Origin: Henriciella aquimarina | Lineage (GTDB): Bacteria; Pseudomonadota; Alphaproteobacteria; Caulobacterales; Hyphomonadaceae | Direction of reading: 5' to 3' | Assembly (NCBI RefSeq): GCF_002088975.1 | Contig: NZ_NCST01000003.1 | Span: 1 to 40,593 of the forward strand | DNA: 40,593 bases | Shown: positions 15,411 through 23,953 of the stretch, piece by piece | Layout: each line of letters starts with the position of its first letter | How positions within the stretch are numbered: the first letter of the stretch is position 1 | Program-made: the position numbers and the translations under genes | The notes under the pieces: model-generated | The model's input: the letters and a program-made list of their open reading frames with translations, nothing else | Databases searched by the model: none | Told to the model about the DNA's origin: nothing

Positions 15411-18400
15411 TTGCACATTACAGAGCTGCGCATTGCAGGCTTCAAATCCTTTGTCGAGCCGCAGGAAATTCCGGTTCTTCCCGGCCTGACCGGCATTGTC
15501 GGACCGAATGGCTGCGGCAAGTCCAACCTCCTCGAAGCGCTTCGCTGGGCCATGGGCGCAAGCTCGGCCAAGGCGATGCGCGGCGGGGAGATGGACGACC
15601 TGATCTTCTCCGGCTCGCAGCAGCGCCCGGCCCGCGAACTGGCCGAGGTCACGCTGGTTCTCGACAACACCGCGCGTACCGCCCCGCCGGAATTCAATGC
15701 TTCCGACGTGCTGGAAATCCAGCGCCGGCTGAAACGGGGCGCGGGTTCGACCTACAAGCTGAATGGCCGCACCGTGCGCGGCAAGGATATCCAGCTCATC
15801 TTCGCGGATGCCTCGACGGGGGCAAACTCCCCCTCATTGGTGCGCCAGGGCCAGATTTCCGAACTCATCGGCTCCAAGCCGCAGAACCGCCGCCGCATCC
15901 TCGAAGAGGCTGCCGGCATTTCGGGGCTGAATTCCCGCCGCCATGAGGCCGAGCTGAAACTGCGCGGTGCCGAGACCAATCTGGAACGCCTGTCGGAAGT
16001 CTCGGCGGAAGTCGAGCGCCAGCTGGAAAGCCTGAAGCGCCAGGCCAGAAAGGCACGCAAATACAAGGAACTGTCGGAGAAGATTTCCGCGCTGGAAGCC
16101 TTCCTCGCGCACCTCAAATGGGAAGCCGCCAAACAGGCCAAGGCGCAGGCCGAGGAAGAGCTTGCCCGCTGCCGCAATGCAGTCGAGCAGCTTTCGCGGG
16201 AAGCGGCTGTCGCCGAGACTAAACGGATCGAGGCCGGTGAAGGCCTGCAGCCCCTGCGCGACGCGGAATCGGTGGTCTCCGGCAAACTCGGCCAGGCCCG
16301 GATCGACCTCGCCCGGCTGGAGACAGAGCGCAAGAACGCCGCCGACCTGCTGGCGCGTCATGAGAGCGAAGCCCGCCGCCTGATGGACGATATCCAGCGC
16401 GAGCAGGCCCAGAAGGACGAGGCCGAGCAGGCGCTGGAAGAAGCGAAAGACAATCTCGCCGCCCTGCCGACCGAGGATCCGCAGGCCAATGAAGAGCTCG
16501 AGCAGAAGGCCAAGGCCGACCTCGAGGCCGCCCGCACCGCGCTCGACGACGCGCAGGCGGCGGCCGACGAGGTCTCTGCCAGGCTCGCCGCCATGAAGGC
16601 CGAGCGTCAGGCCGCCGAGGCGAGCGCGGAAGCCCAGCGCCGCCGCAAGGCCGGCCTCGAAGCCGATGCCGAGCGGCTGAAACGCCAGCTGGCCGAGATG
16701 CCGGACACGGCGGCCCTTCAGACGAAACTGACCGAGGCCCAGCAGGCCGAGGAAGCTGCCGAAATGGCGGTTCACGATGCCGAGCGCGCCGTCGATGCCG
16801 CGGAAACCGCGCTCGCCGAAGCCCGCGAGGGCGAAGCCGAGGCGCAGGCGCCGAAGGACGAGGCCGATCAGGCCGTGCGCACGCTGGAGTCCGAAATTGG
16901 CGGGCTTCAGCGCCTCCTGAAGAAAGCCGAAGGCCCGCAGGCCCCGCCGGTGATCGACCGGGTGCGCACACGCGACGGCTATGAAAAGGCTGTCGCCGCC
17001 GCGCTGGGCGATGATTTGCAGGCCTCCACGCAGACCGACTCCTCGCTCTACTGGGCCGGGCGCGAGGTTAAGACCGATGCTCTGCCCGCCGGTGCCGAGC
17101 CGCTGCACACTTTTGTCGACGCGCCCGGCGAGCTCTCCGCGCGCCTGTCGCAATGCGGCGTGGTCAGCCCGCAAGACGGGCCCCGGCTCGCTGGCGAGCT
17201 GAAGCCCGGCCAGCGGCTGGTCACGACCGAAGGCCATCTCTGGCGCTGGGACGGGTTTACCCGTACCCCCGATGCGCCGGTCTCTGCCACCGAACGGCTG
17301 GCCCAGCAGGCCCGGCTGGAAGACGCCCAGGGCGAAATCGGCCCGGCGCGCGAAAGGCTGTCTGAGGCTGCCGCGGCCCTCTCGGAGGCCAAGGCCGCGC
17401 GCATCACCGCCGAAGACGATCTGAAAGACGCCCGCCGCCAGGTCTCGCCCAAGACCGCAGAGCTGAATCGCGCGCGCTCGGCCACGGCCGAAGCCAAGCA
17501 GGCCTTCGAGCGCGCGGACGTCAAACGCGAATCGGCCAGCGAAGCGCTCGCCCGCGTCGAATCGGATTTGCGCGGGGTGGAAGAATCGCTGTCGCTGGTC
17601 TCCATCGGCGGCGACGACACCGAGCTGGAACGGCTGGAAGCAACGTCCGAGAGCGCGCGCGAACAGCTGCGCCAGGCCCGCGAGCACGAGACCGAGTGCC
17701 GGGGCCGGCTCGCCGACATCACGCGCAACCGCGAGCAGGCGATTGCCCGGCGCGAGGGCTTCCAGAAGGATGTCGAGCGCTGGACCACCCGGCTCGCCAA
17801 TAGCGAGCAGCGCCTGGACGACATGCTCAAGCGCCGCGCCGAAGCCGCCGGCGAGGCCGAACGCGCCCGCTCCAAACCGGAAGAGATGCAGGGCGAGATC
17901 GATGCACTGGCCGAGCGCGTCGCGCAATTCGAGGAAGAGCGCAAACAGGCTGCCGACCGGCTCGCCGAGAAGGAAGCGAGCCTGCGCGAAAGCGAAACCC
18001 ATGCCCGCGAGACATCCAGCGCGGCGATGGAAGCGCGCGAATCGCTCGCCGGTGCGAAGGTGCGCCTGGAAAATGCCGAGGGCCGGCTGGAGGATGCGGT
18101 CGAGACCGCGCGCACCCAGTTCCAGCGCATGCCGGAAGGGCTGATGACGCTCGCAAAGGCCGGGATCGACGAAGAGGAGCTGGAAACGCTTGAGCCGTCC
18201 GAGGCCGAGCGCCAGCTCGATTTCCTGCGCCGCGACCGCGACCAGCTGGGTGGCGTGAACATGGAAGCCGAGGCCGAAGCCGACGAACTCGCCGAGCGTC
18301 TGGGCGCGCAGGCTGTCGAGAAGGATGACCTGCTGCGGGCTATCGAGAAGCTCCGCGAGGGCGTTGCCGCGCTCAACGATGAGGGCCGCGCGCGCCTGCT

Positions 18401-18872
18401 GGAAGCCTTCGAGCGGGTGAACGAACACTTCAAGGCACTGTTCACCACCCTCTTCCGCGGCGGCGAGGCCGAGCTGCGCCTGGTCGATGACGAGGATCCG
18501 CTGAAGGCCGGCCTGGAAATCATGGCACAACCGCCGGGCAAGCGGCTCGGCACGCTGAGCCTGATGTCTGGCGGCGAGCAGGCGCTGACGGCGACCGCGC
18601 TGATCTTCGCGGTTTTCCTCTCACGGCCCGCCCCGATCTGCGTGCTGGACGAGGTCGACGCGCCGCTGGACGATGCGAATGTCGACCGCTATTGCCGCCT
18701 GCTGGACGAGATGCGACGCAAGACGAATACACGCTTCATCGTCATCACTCACAATCCGGTGACGATGAGCCGGATGGACCGCCTGTTCGGCGTCACCATG
18801 CGCGAAAAAGGCGTCTCGAAGCTGGTTTCGGTCGATCTCGATGCCGCCGAAGAGCTCGTCGCAGCCGAGTAA
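15411..18872 (+). CDS. smc: Chromosome segregation protein SMC (TTG start)
   Basis: A 1153-residue SMC ATPase, the core of the bacterial condensin that compacts and separates sister chromosomes. The Walker A GPNGCGKSN lies at residues 31-39, the ABC signature LMSGGEQAL near 1051-1059 and the Walker B VLDEVDAP with D1080-E1081. Between them are two long coiled-coil arms rich in A, E, R, Q and K, with the hinge near residues 500-640. The start is inferred to be TTG at 15411: the family begins exactly at this point (LHITELRIAGFKSF), and AGGGGAG stands 7 bases upstream. The ORF opens at 15204 but that region is the DsbA gene in another frame. The order with the DsbA-like gene suggests one transcript. 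scpA and scpB are not in the window. Confidence 0.95.
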   Translation: MHITELRIAGFKSFVEPQEIPVLPGLTGIVGPNGCGKSNLLEALRWAMGASSAKAMRGGEMDDLIFSGSQQRPARELAEVTLVLDNTARTAPPEFNASDVLEIQRRLKRGAGSTYKLNGRTVRGKDIQLIFADASTGANSPSLVRQGQISELIGSKPQNRRRILEEAAGISGLNSRRHEAELKLRGAETNLERLSEVSAEVERQLESLKRQARKARKYKELSEKISALEAFLAHLKWEAAKQAKAQAEEELARCRNAVEQLSREAAVAETKRIEAGEGLQPLRDAESVVSGKLGQARIDLARLETERKNAADLLARHESEARRLMDDIQREQAQKDEAEQALEEAKDNLAALPTEDPQANEELEQKAKADLEAARTALDDAQAAADEVSARLAAMKAERQAAEASAEAQRRRKAGLEADAERLKRQLAEMPDTAALQTKLTEAQQAEEAAEMAVHDAERAVDAAETALAEAREGEAEAQAPKDEADQAVRTLESEIGGLQRLLKKAEGPQAPPVIDRVRTRDGYEKAVAAALGDDLQASTQTDSSLYWAGREVKTDALPAGAEPLHTFVDAPGELSARLSQCGVVSPQDGPRLAGELKPGQRLVTTEGHLWRWDGFTRTPDAPVSATERLAQQARLEDAQGEIGPARERLSEAAAALSEAKAARITAEDDLKDARRQVSPKTAELNRARSATAEAKQAFERADVKRESASEALARVESDLRGVEESLSLVSIGGDDTELERLEATSESAREQLRQAREHETECRGRLADITRNREQAIARREGFQKDVERWTTRLANSEQRLDDMLKRRAEAAGEAERARSKPEEMQGEIDALAERVAQFEEERKQAADRLAEKEASLRESETHARETSSAAMEARESLAGAKVRLENAEGRLEDAVETARTQFQRMPEGLMTLAKAGIDEEELETLEPSEAERQLDFLRRDRDQLGGVNMEAEAEADELAERLGAQAVEKDDLLRAIEKLREGVAALNDEGRARLLEAFERVNEHFKALFTTLFRGGEAELRLVDDEDPLKAGLEIMAQPPGKRLGTLSLMSGGEQALTATALIFAVFLSRPAPICVLDEVDAPLDDANVDRYCRLLDEMRRKTNTRFIVITHNPVTMSRMDRLFGVTMREKGVSKLVSVDLDAAEELVAAE

Positions 18873-18942
18873 GGCGCTGCGTCAAATACGGAAAACTAAT
18901 TAAGATCAATAATTTCAAGGCCCTACACGGCCATACTGCGGC

Positions 18943-18971
18943 TTGACTTGGGTCATGGCCTCAAATAGCTT
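18943..18971 (+). promoter_or_regulatory. Possible promoter of the ATP synthase F0 operon
   Basis: A TTGACT -35 element at 18943-18948 lies in the 127-base gap between smc and atpI. A -10 candidate (ATAGCT or TAGCTT, 16-17 bases later) is poor. Caulobacter-type promoters have loose -10 elements, so this is plausible but weak. Confidence 0.3.
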
Positions 18972-18999
18972 CCGGCGCAAATGGCAGGGGGTCCTCCCC

Positions 19000-19395
19000 A
19001 TGTCGGTTTCGAGCGGCATTCAGGCGTCTCACATGGCCGGTCCAGAGCGGAATGATCTCAGCGAACGGATCGCGAAAGCCCAGGCTGAACGGGCATCGAG
19101 AGACGCCGAGAAGGCGCGGCGCGAAGCAGACATGGACGGGTCGGTCTCGGCCGGTGCGCAGGCGCTCCGCTATGGGGCAGAGTTCGGGGCATCGGTCTTT
19201 GTCGGGATTATGTTCGGTCTCGTGATCGACCACTTCTTCGGCACAAAGCCCTGGGGATTGCTCGCCATGCTGGGATTCGGCCTTGCAGCCGGAATCCTTA
19301 ATGTTATACGCGCCTATCGCCAGCTGACGGCGGCAGGAAACACAGACGCAACGGGCCCGGATGACGGGCCGGAGAACGACGGGACAAAGGGCTGA
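19000..19395 (+). CDS. atpI: ATP synthase assembly protein I (AtpI)
   Basis: A 131-residue small membrane protein encoded first in the F0 operon, where AtpI assists assembly of the c-ring. The N-terminal half is charged and helical (KAQAERASRDAEKARREAD); the C-terminal half has two hydrophobic segments (ASVFVGIMFGLVIDHFFG and LLAMLGFGLAAGILNVIRAY). The conserved GxxxGxxxD signature is present. The ATG at 19000 has AGGGGG upstream; another ATG at 19033 also fits family length, so the N-terminus is uncertain. The stop overlaps the atpB start by one base. Confidence 0.85.
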   Translation: MSVSSGIQASHMAGPERNDLSERIAKAQAERASRDAEKARREADMDGSVSAGAQALRYGAEFGASVFVGIMFGLVIDHFFGTKPWGLLAMLGFGLAAGILNVIRAYRQLTAAGNTDATGPDDGPENDGTKG

Positions 19396-20165
19396 TGAAT
19401 CTCTCCTTCCGGCAGATCGCCGACCCGATGCACCAGTTCGAGGTAAAGAAGCTGATCGAGATCGGTCCGATCGGCGGACTCGACCTGTCCTTCACGAACG
19501 CCTCTTTCTACATGCTGCTTGGCTGCGTGCTGATCGTGGCCTTCTTCGGCATGGCCGCCTCGCGCGGCAAGCTGGTGCCGAGCCGCATGCAGTCCATCGC
19601 CGAGATCGGCTATGGCTTCGTCGCCGACATGATTCGCGGCGCGGCCGGTGAGGAAGGGCTGAAATTCTTCCCCTTCATCTTCACCCTCTTCTTCTTTGTG
19701 TTCTTCGCGAACATGCTGGGCATGATCCCGTACGCCTTCACCACGACCAGCCACCTGATCGTGACCGGCGCGCTTGCCCTGCTCGTCATTTCCATCGTGC
19801 TCATCTACGGCTTCTACAAGAACGGCTTCAAATTCCTGAAGCTGTTTGCGCCCGCCGGCGCGCCGTGGCCGATCTACATTCTCCTGGTGCCGATCGAGGT
19901 CATCTCCTTCGTCGCCCGTCCGGTGACCCTGGCGCTGCGTCTTTTCGCCAACATGCTGGCCGGACACATCATGCTGAAGCTGTTTGCCGGCTTTGCCATC
20001 ACGCTCGCTTCGCTGGGCGGAGCCTATATCGTGATCGCGCCGCTTGCCTTTGGCATGGGGATCGCCCTCAATGCGCTGGAATTCCTCGTGGCCGGGCTGC
20101 AGGCTTATGTCTTCGCAATCCTGACCTGCGTCTACATCAACGACGCGCTTCACCCCGCTCACTAA
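19395..20165 (+). CDS. atpB: ATP synthase F0 subunit a
   Basis: A 256-residue integral membrane protein forming the proton half-channels of F0. The conserved Arg that interacts with the c-ring carboxylate lies in LALRLFANMLAGH. About five to six hydrophobic segments are present. The start ATG at 19395 shares its first base with the atpI stop, giving tight coupling. It is followed by a 116-base gap before atpE. Confidence 0.96.
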   Translation: MNLSFRQIADPMHQFEVKKLIEIGPIGGLDLSFTNASFYMLLGCVLIVAFFGMAASRGKLVPSRMQSIAEIGYGFVADMIRGAAGEEGLKFFPFIFTLFFFVFFANMLGMIPYAFTTTSHLIVTGALALLVISIVLIYGFYKNGFKFLKLFAPAGAPWPIYILLVPIEVISFVARPVTLALRLFANMLAGHIMLKLFAGFAITLASLGGAYIVIAPLAFGMGIALNALEFLVAGLQAYVFAILTCVYINDALHPAH

Positions 20166-20210
20166 GGACTTGTTTCGCCGGTGCGGCCCGTCATGGCCGC
20201 GCCACAACAC

Positions 20211-20239
20211 TTGACGCGCCCGCACGAACAGGCTTCACG
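20211..20239 (+). promoter_or_regulatory. Possible internal promoter before atpE
   Basis: TTGACGC (20211-20217), a 14-base spacer, and GCTTCACG (20232-20239) loosely match the Caulobacter housekeeping promoter TTGACGS-N10-14-GCTANAWC. An extra promoter would help make the many c subunits needed per enzyme. The -10 match is only 5 of 8, so it is tentative. Confidence 0.3.
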
Positions 20240-20281
20240 GGCACCAAACCAATATCAGTCTTTCCTAAAGGAGATCTCGAA

Positions 20282-20518
20282 ATGGACGGCGATATCACTC
20301 TCGGCCTCAAATATGTCGGTGCAGGCCTCGCCACGCTGGGCATGATCGGTGCCGCCATCGGTGTGGGTAACATCTTCGGCTCGTTCCTCGACGCCGCGAT
20401 GCGCAATCCGTCGGCTGCCCCGCAGCAGACCGGCAACCTCTTCATCGGTATGGCCCTGTCGGAAGCCCTCGGCATTCTGTCCTTCCTGGTGTCCATCCTG
20501 ATCCTGTTCGTGGTCTGA
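20282..20518 (+). CDS. atpE: ATP synthase F0 subunit c
   Basis: A 78-residue hairpin proteolipid that forms the rotating c-ring. Two transmembrane helices surround the polar loop RNPSAAP (R41-N42-P43). The ion-binding carboxylate is E61 in GMALSEALGI. The first helix carries the glycine-rich packing motif (GAAIGVGN). The sequence fits proton, not sodium, coupling, since no Gln/Ser ligand set is seen. A strong ribosome site AAAGGAG stands a few bases before the ATG. A larger in-frame ORF from 19865 lies in atpB in another frame and is not used. Confidence 0.97.
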   Translation: MDGDITLGLKYVGAGLATLGMIGAAIGVGNIFGSFLDAAMRNPSAAPQQTGNLFIGMALSEALGILSFLVSILILFVV

Positions 20519-20538
20519 GGTTTCAGACTTTCGACTTC

Positions 20539-20572
20539 GGCTGGCCCGCACCCGATGGTAGACGGGCCGGCC
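20539..20572 (+). terminator. Stem-loop after atpE (attenuator or mRNA end protector)
   Basis: A 10-bp GC-rich stem (GGCTGGCCCG with CGGGCCGGCC, one G-U pair) and a 14-base loop begin 21 bases after the atpE stop. The bases after the stem are ATTTCCCTT, a poor T-tract, so partial termination or protection of the atpE message is more likely than a full stop. Confidence 0.45.
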
Positions 20573-20609
20573 ATTTCCCTTCTGACGTGCTGCCATCAAG
20601 GTTGACTCC

Positions 20610-21152
20610 ATGATGTTCCTGTCTCTTGCCGCTCCCGCGCCGAATGCCGAAGGCAGTGGAGGTGCATCCTTCCCGCCCTTCGATCCGTCGCACTTTGCGT
20701 CCCAGCTCTTCTGGCTGGTGATCCTCTTTGGCGGTCTCTACATCGTCCTCTCCCGGTTCGTGCTGCCCAAGCTGGGCGGCGTGATCGAGAAGCGCGGTGA
20801 CACGATTGCCGATGCCCTCGACGAGGCGGCCCGCCTCGACGAACAGGCCAAGGAAGCCAAGCAGAAGCAGGAACAGCATCTTGCCGAAGCCCGCGCCAAG
20901 GCCCGCGAAACCGCCGACAAGGCGCGCGACAAGGTCGAGGCCGAAATCGCCGAGGAATCGCGCAAGGTGGACGAGCAGCTCTCCGCCCGCCTGGACGAAG
21001 CCGAGACGCGTATCCGCAAGGTCCGCGCCGAAGCCCTGTCCAATGTCGAATCCATCGCCACCGAGGCGACCCAGGCCATGCTCGGCCGTTTTGGCGTGAA
21101 GGCAACCAAAGCCGACGCCAAGGCCGCCGTCGACCGGGCAACGAAAGGCTAG
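20610..21152 (+). CDS. ATP synthase F0 subunit b'
   Basis: A 180-residue peripheral-stalk subunit. One transmembrane helix near residues 33-50 (QLFWLVILFGGLYIVLSRFV) is followed by the conserved LPKLGGVIEKR segment and a long coiled coil rich in A, E, K and R (to ~150). The b' form differs from b and is characteristic of alphaproteobacteria, cyanobacteria and plastids. The start can be either of two adjacent ATG codons (20610 or 20613). The subunit b gene follows 9 bases later. Confidence 0.92.
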   Translation: MMFLSLAAPAPNAEGSGGASFPPFDPSHFASQLFWLVILFGGLYIVLSRFVLPKLGGVIEKRGDTIADALDEAARLDEQAKEAKQKQEQHLAEARAKARETADKARDKVEAEIAEESRKVDEQLSARLDEAETRIRKVRAEALSNVESIATEATQAMLGRFGVKATKADAKAAVDRATKG

Positions 21153-21161
21153 GAGATCATC

Positions 21162-21755
21162 ATGACGAGACGTCTTCTTACCACGGCCCTTCTCGCCACG
21201 CTTGCGGCCCCGGTTGCCCTGGCGGTCGAGGAAGGCGGACACGAGGCCGGCAGCGGTTTCTATCACATCGTCGCGCCCTTCCTGGACCCGACGACCAATG
21301 TCGCCGCCGCGGCCTTCGTGATCTTCATCGCCATCGCTGCGGCCATGGGCGCCTTCAAATTCGTCGGCCGGTCGCTCGATGACCGGGCCTCGGAAATCCA
21401 GAAGCAGCTGGACGAGTCCCGCGCCCTGCGCGAGGAAGCCGCCTCCATGCTGGCCGATGCCGAGCGCAAGCAGAAGGAAGCCGACCAGACGGCCGAAGCC
21501 ATGGTCAAGCAGGCCAAGGCGGATGCCAAGCTGATGGTCGAGCAGGCCCGTAAGGACCTCGCAGAGCGCGTCGCCCGCCGCGAGGCCCAGGCCGAAGCCC
21601 GCATCGCCCGCGCTGAGGCCGAAGCCGCTGAGGATGTGCGCCGCACGGCTGCCGATGCCGCCACGCGCGCCGCCAAGGACATCATCGCCAATTCGCCCAA
21701 GCGCGGCGATATGTTCACCGAAGCGCTCAACGAGATCGAGAAGTCGCTGAACTAG
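21162..21755 (+). CDS. atpF: ATP synthase F0 subunit b
   Basis: A 197-residue peripheral-stalk subunit pairing with b'. It has one membrane segment (VAAAAFVIFIAIAAAMGAF, ~48-66), the KFVGRSLDDRASEIQKQLDE transition, and a long coiled coil towards the C-terminus. Unusually, it begins with a typical Sec signal sequence (basic start, hydrophobic core, APVALA end near residue 21) before the membrane helix, so the N-terminus may be processed or form a second membrane segment. F1 genes (atpHAGDC) are absent, as usual for alphaproteobacteria where they lie in a separate operon. Confidence 0.93.
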   Translation: MTRRLLTTALLATLAAPVALAVEEGGHEAGSGFYHIVAPFLDPTTNVAAAAFVIFIAIAAAMGAFKFVGRSLDDRASEIQKQLDESRALREEAASMLADAERKQKEADQTAEAMVKQAKADAKLMVEQARKDLAERVARREAQAEARIARAEAEAAEDVRRTAADAATRAAKDIIANSPKRGDMFTEALNEIEKSLN

Positions 21756-21782
21756 GGCTCCGCCTGACAGTCAGAATTTGTA

Positions 21783-21815
21783 AAAGCCCTGCCCTTTAAA
21801 CGGCGGGGCTTTTTC
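21783..21815 (+). terminator. Rho-independent terminator of the F0 operon
   Basis: The stem AAAGCCCTGCC/GGCGGGGCTTT (11 bp with one G-U pair) and an 8-base loop are followed by TTTTTC. It lies 28 bases after the atpF stop. Confidence 0.85.
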
Positions 21816-21844
21816 TTGTTTGGGTTTTCGAAAGAAGAGCGCGC

Positions 21845-22132
21845 CTATCGCGTCGGGTTCTTGTCGCGCCCGAAGACCAGCTTCATCAGCCAGTTCGGCG
21901 CGAAGCGCTCGAGGCTCGGATGGCGCGCCATCCGGTTCTCCATCCAGCGCTTGCCCCAGATCGCATTACGCCCCAGCAGGATGACACCCAGAATGGCCAG
22001 CGGCAGGCCGATCGGCAGGACCGGCGTCAGGAAGGCCACCGGAATGGCGAGCGCAATCATGCCGAGCCCGGTAACCGCGAGAACCTGACGAAAAAGGGCG
22101 CGAAGGCCAGTGGTGACAGTCTGTAGTGGCAC
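21845..22132 (-). CDS. Small hypothetical membrane protein (GTG start)
   Basis: A 95-residue protein with two hydrophobic segments (residues ~18-50, around GLGMIALAIPVAFLTPVLPI and LAILGVILL) and a basic Trp-rich C-terminal half (WGKRWMENRMARHPSLER). The pattern resembles short predicted membrane proteins of Proteobacteria with a TPxLPIG turn, but I do not recognise a named family. The start is GTG at 22132; an internal ATG is possible. It faces the atp terminator and is not clearly in an operon. Confidence 0.65.
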   Translation of the reverse strand: MPLQTVTTGLRALFRQVLAVTGLGMIALAIPVAFLTPVLPIGLPLAILGVILLGRNAIWGKRWMENRMARHPSLERFAPNWLMKLVFGRDKNPTR

Positions 22133-22325
22133 GCGCCGACGCTCCTCTTATCTGGTCTCTCTTTCGTCTTCCGGCTCAGGATATGGCTTCGATATCCGGG
22201 AATATCCAGCTATCTGACTGCATTACCAGATGAAGCCCTGATTGTGATCAATTTCGGGCGAAAGACCGCTCGGATTCATTCTTTCCAAGCAATCCGCAGC
22301 TGGCAAGACCTGTTCCGCAAAGCAA

Positions 22326-22354
22326 TCACGCCGGCCCCAGGGGAGCCGGCGTGA
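22326..22354 (-). terminator. Terminator of the glycine cleavage operon
   Basis: A perfect 10-bp stem TCACGCCGGC/GCCGGCGTGA with a 9-base loop, followed on the reverse strand by TTGCTTTGC. It lies just after the gcvPB stop. The rest of the 249-base gap from 22133 to 22381 shows no gene. Confidence 0.65.
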
Positions 22355-22381
22355 CACGGGATATAGCGATCTGGAGAGGCC

Positions 22382-23953
22382 TTATTCGGCGGCCATCCGG
22401 TCCGGCTCTGGCGGGGTCCATCGCAGGACCGGCTTGCGCGCGGCCTGGGTCTCGTCGAGCCGGCGCATCGGGGCGAGATAGGGCGCGCCCTTGAGGCTTT
22501 CGTCGCCTGCCTTGGCCCGTTCCGCAATCGCGCCCAGCGCGTCGCAGAAGCGGTCCAGCTCGGCCTTGGACTCGGTCTCGGTCGGCTCGATCAGCATGGC
22601 CCCGTGGACGACCAGCGGGAAATACATGGTCATCGGGTGGTAGCCCTCGTCGATCAGCGCCTTGGAAATGTCGAGCGTGTCGATCCCTTCGGCGGTGAAG
22701 GCGTCCGAGAACAGCGCCTCGTGCATGCAATAGCCGTCAAAGGCGGCCGTCATCGTGGACTTGAGACGCGCCTGCACATAGTTGGCGTTGAGCACGGCAT
22801 CCTCGGCGGCCTGTTTCAGGCCGTCGGCGCCGTGGCTCAGCATGTAGGCGAGCGCGCGGGTGAACATGCCCATCTGGCCATGGAAGGCACAGAGGCGGCC
22901 AAAGGCCTCCTCGCCCTCGCCTTCGGTCTCTTCCACCAGGCTGTAGATGTCCTCGTCCTTCACGACGAACGGTACCGGCGCATAATCGGCGAGCGCGTCC
23001 GACAGCACGGTCGGCCCGGCGCCGGGCCCGCCCCCGCCATGCGGCGTGGAGAAGGTCTTGTGCAGGTTGATGTGCATCGCGTCGATGCCGAGATCGCCCG
23101 GACGCACACGGCCCATGATGGCGTTGAAGTTGGCGCCGTCGCAATAGAAATAGCCGCCCGCCTCATGGATGAGGTCGGCAATCTCCATGATGTCGGTCTC
23201 GAACAGGCCGCACGTGTTCGGATTGGTGAGCATGATGCCGGCAATGTCGGAACTGTCTTCCAGCTTCGCCTTGAAGTCTTCCATGTTCACGCGGCCGCGT
23301 TCGTCGGCCTTGATCTCATCGACCTTGAAGCCGCACTGCACGGCTGTCGCCGGGTTCGTGCCGTGGGCAGACGCCGGGACGAGCACGCGGGTGCGCGTCT
23401 CGATTTCGCCGCGGGCGATCAGCGCCCGGCGGATCGCCATCATGCCGCAGAACTCGCCATGCGCGCCGGCCTTCGGGCTCATCGCGACGGCCGGCATGCC
23501 GGTCAGCGTCTTCAGCCAGGTGGCCAGCTGGTCGATCAGCTCCAGCGCGCCCTGAACGGTCGCCTGCGGCTGCAGCGGGTGAATGTCGGCAAAGCCCGGC
23601 ATGCGCGCGACTTTCTCGTTCAGCCGCGGATTGTGCTTCATCGTGCACGAGCCGAGCGGGAAGAGGCCGAGATCGATGGCGTAGTTCTTCTGCGAGAGAC
23701 GCACATAGTGGCGCATCGTCTCCGGCTCCGACAGGCCCGGCAGGTCTGTCGGGCGCTTGCGGGTGACGCTGCCGAGCCGGGACTTCGTCCCTTTCGGGTT
23801 GGGCAGGTCGACGCCGGTCTTGCCGGTGCTGCCGGTTTCGAAGATCAGGTCCTCGCGCTGCTGCAGCCCGCGGGATCCGGAAACGGTCTGAATCTCTGAC
23901 ATGGGGATCGCCTCGTCTGGCGTGGTGGAACGGCCCTGGGAATTCATGGTCAT
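22382..23953 (-). CDS. gcvPB: Glycine dehydrogenase (decarboxylating) subunit 2
   Basis: A 523-residue PLP enzyme, half of the split P-protein that decarboxylates glycine and passes the methylamine group to lipoyl-GcvH. The PLP lysine is K299 in HINLHKTFSTPHGGGGPG. Other family segments are GLFPLGSCTMKHNPR and the HGTNPATA loop. It ends the operon. The ATG at 23953 directly abuts the gcvPA stop, and a second ATG two codons later is an alternative. Confidence 0.96.
   Translation of the reverse strand: MTMNSQGRSTTPDEAIPMSEIQTVSGSRGLQQREDLIFETGSTGKTGVDLPNPKGTKSRLGSVTRKRPTDLPGLSEPETMRHYVRLSQKNYAIDLGLFPLGSCTMKHNPRLNEKVARMPGFADIHPLQPQATVQGALELIDQLATWLKTLTGMPAVAMSPKAGAHGEFCGMMAIRRALIARGEIETRTRVLVPASAHGTNPATAVQCGFKVDEIKADERGRVNMEDFKAKLEDSSDIAGIMLTNPNTCGLFETDIMEIADLIHEAGGYFYCDGANFNAIMGRVRPGDLGIDAMHINLHKTFSTPHGGGGPGAGPTVLSDALADYAPVPFVVKDEDIYSLVEETEGEGEEAFGRLCAFHGQMGMFTRALAYMLSHGADGLKQAAEDAVLNANYVQARLKSTMTAAFDGYCMHEALFSDAFTAEGIDTLDISKALIDEGYHPMTMYFPLVVHGAMLIEPTETESKAELDRFCDALGAIAERAKAGDESLKGAPYLAPMRRLDETQAARKPVLRWTPPEPDRMAAE

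Noticed and set aside
15834..18530. An 898-residue reverse-strand open frame opposite smc
   Set aside because: It is fully antisense to a well-conserved gene, has the composition of a complementary-frame artefact in GC-rich DNA, and has no ribosome site or domain.
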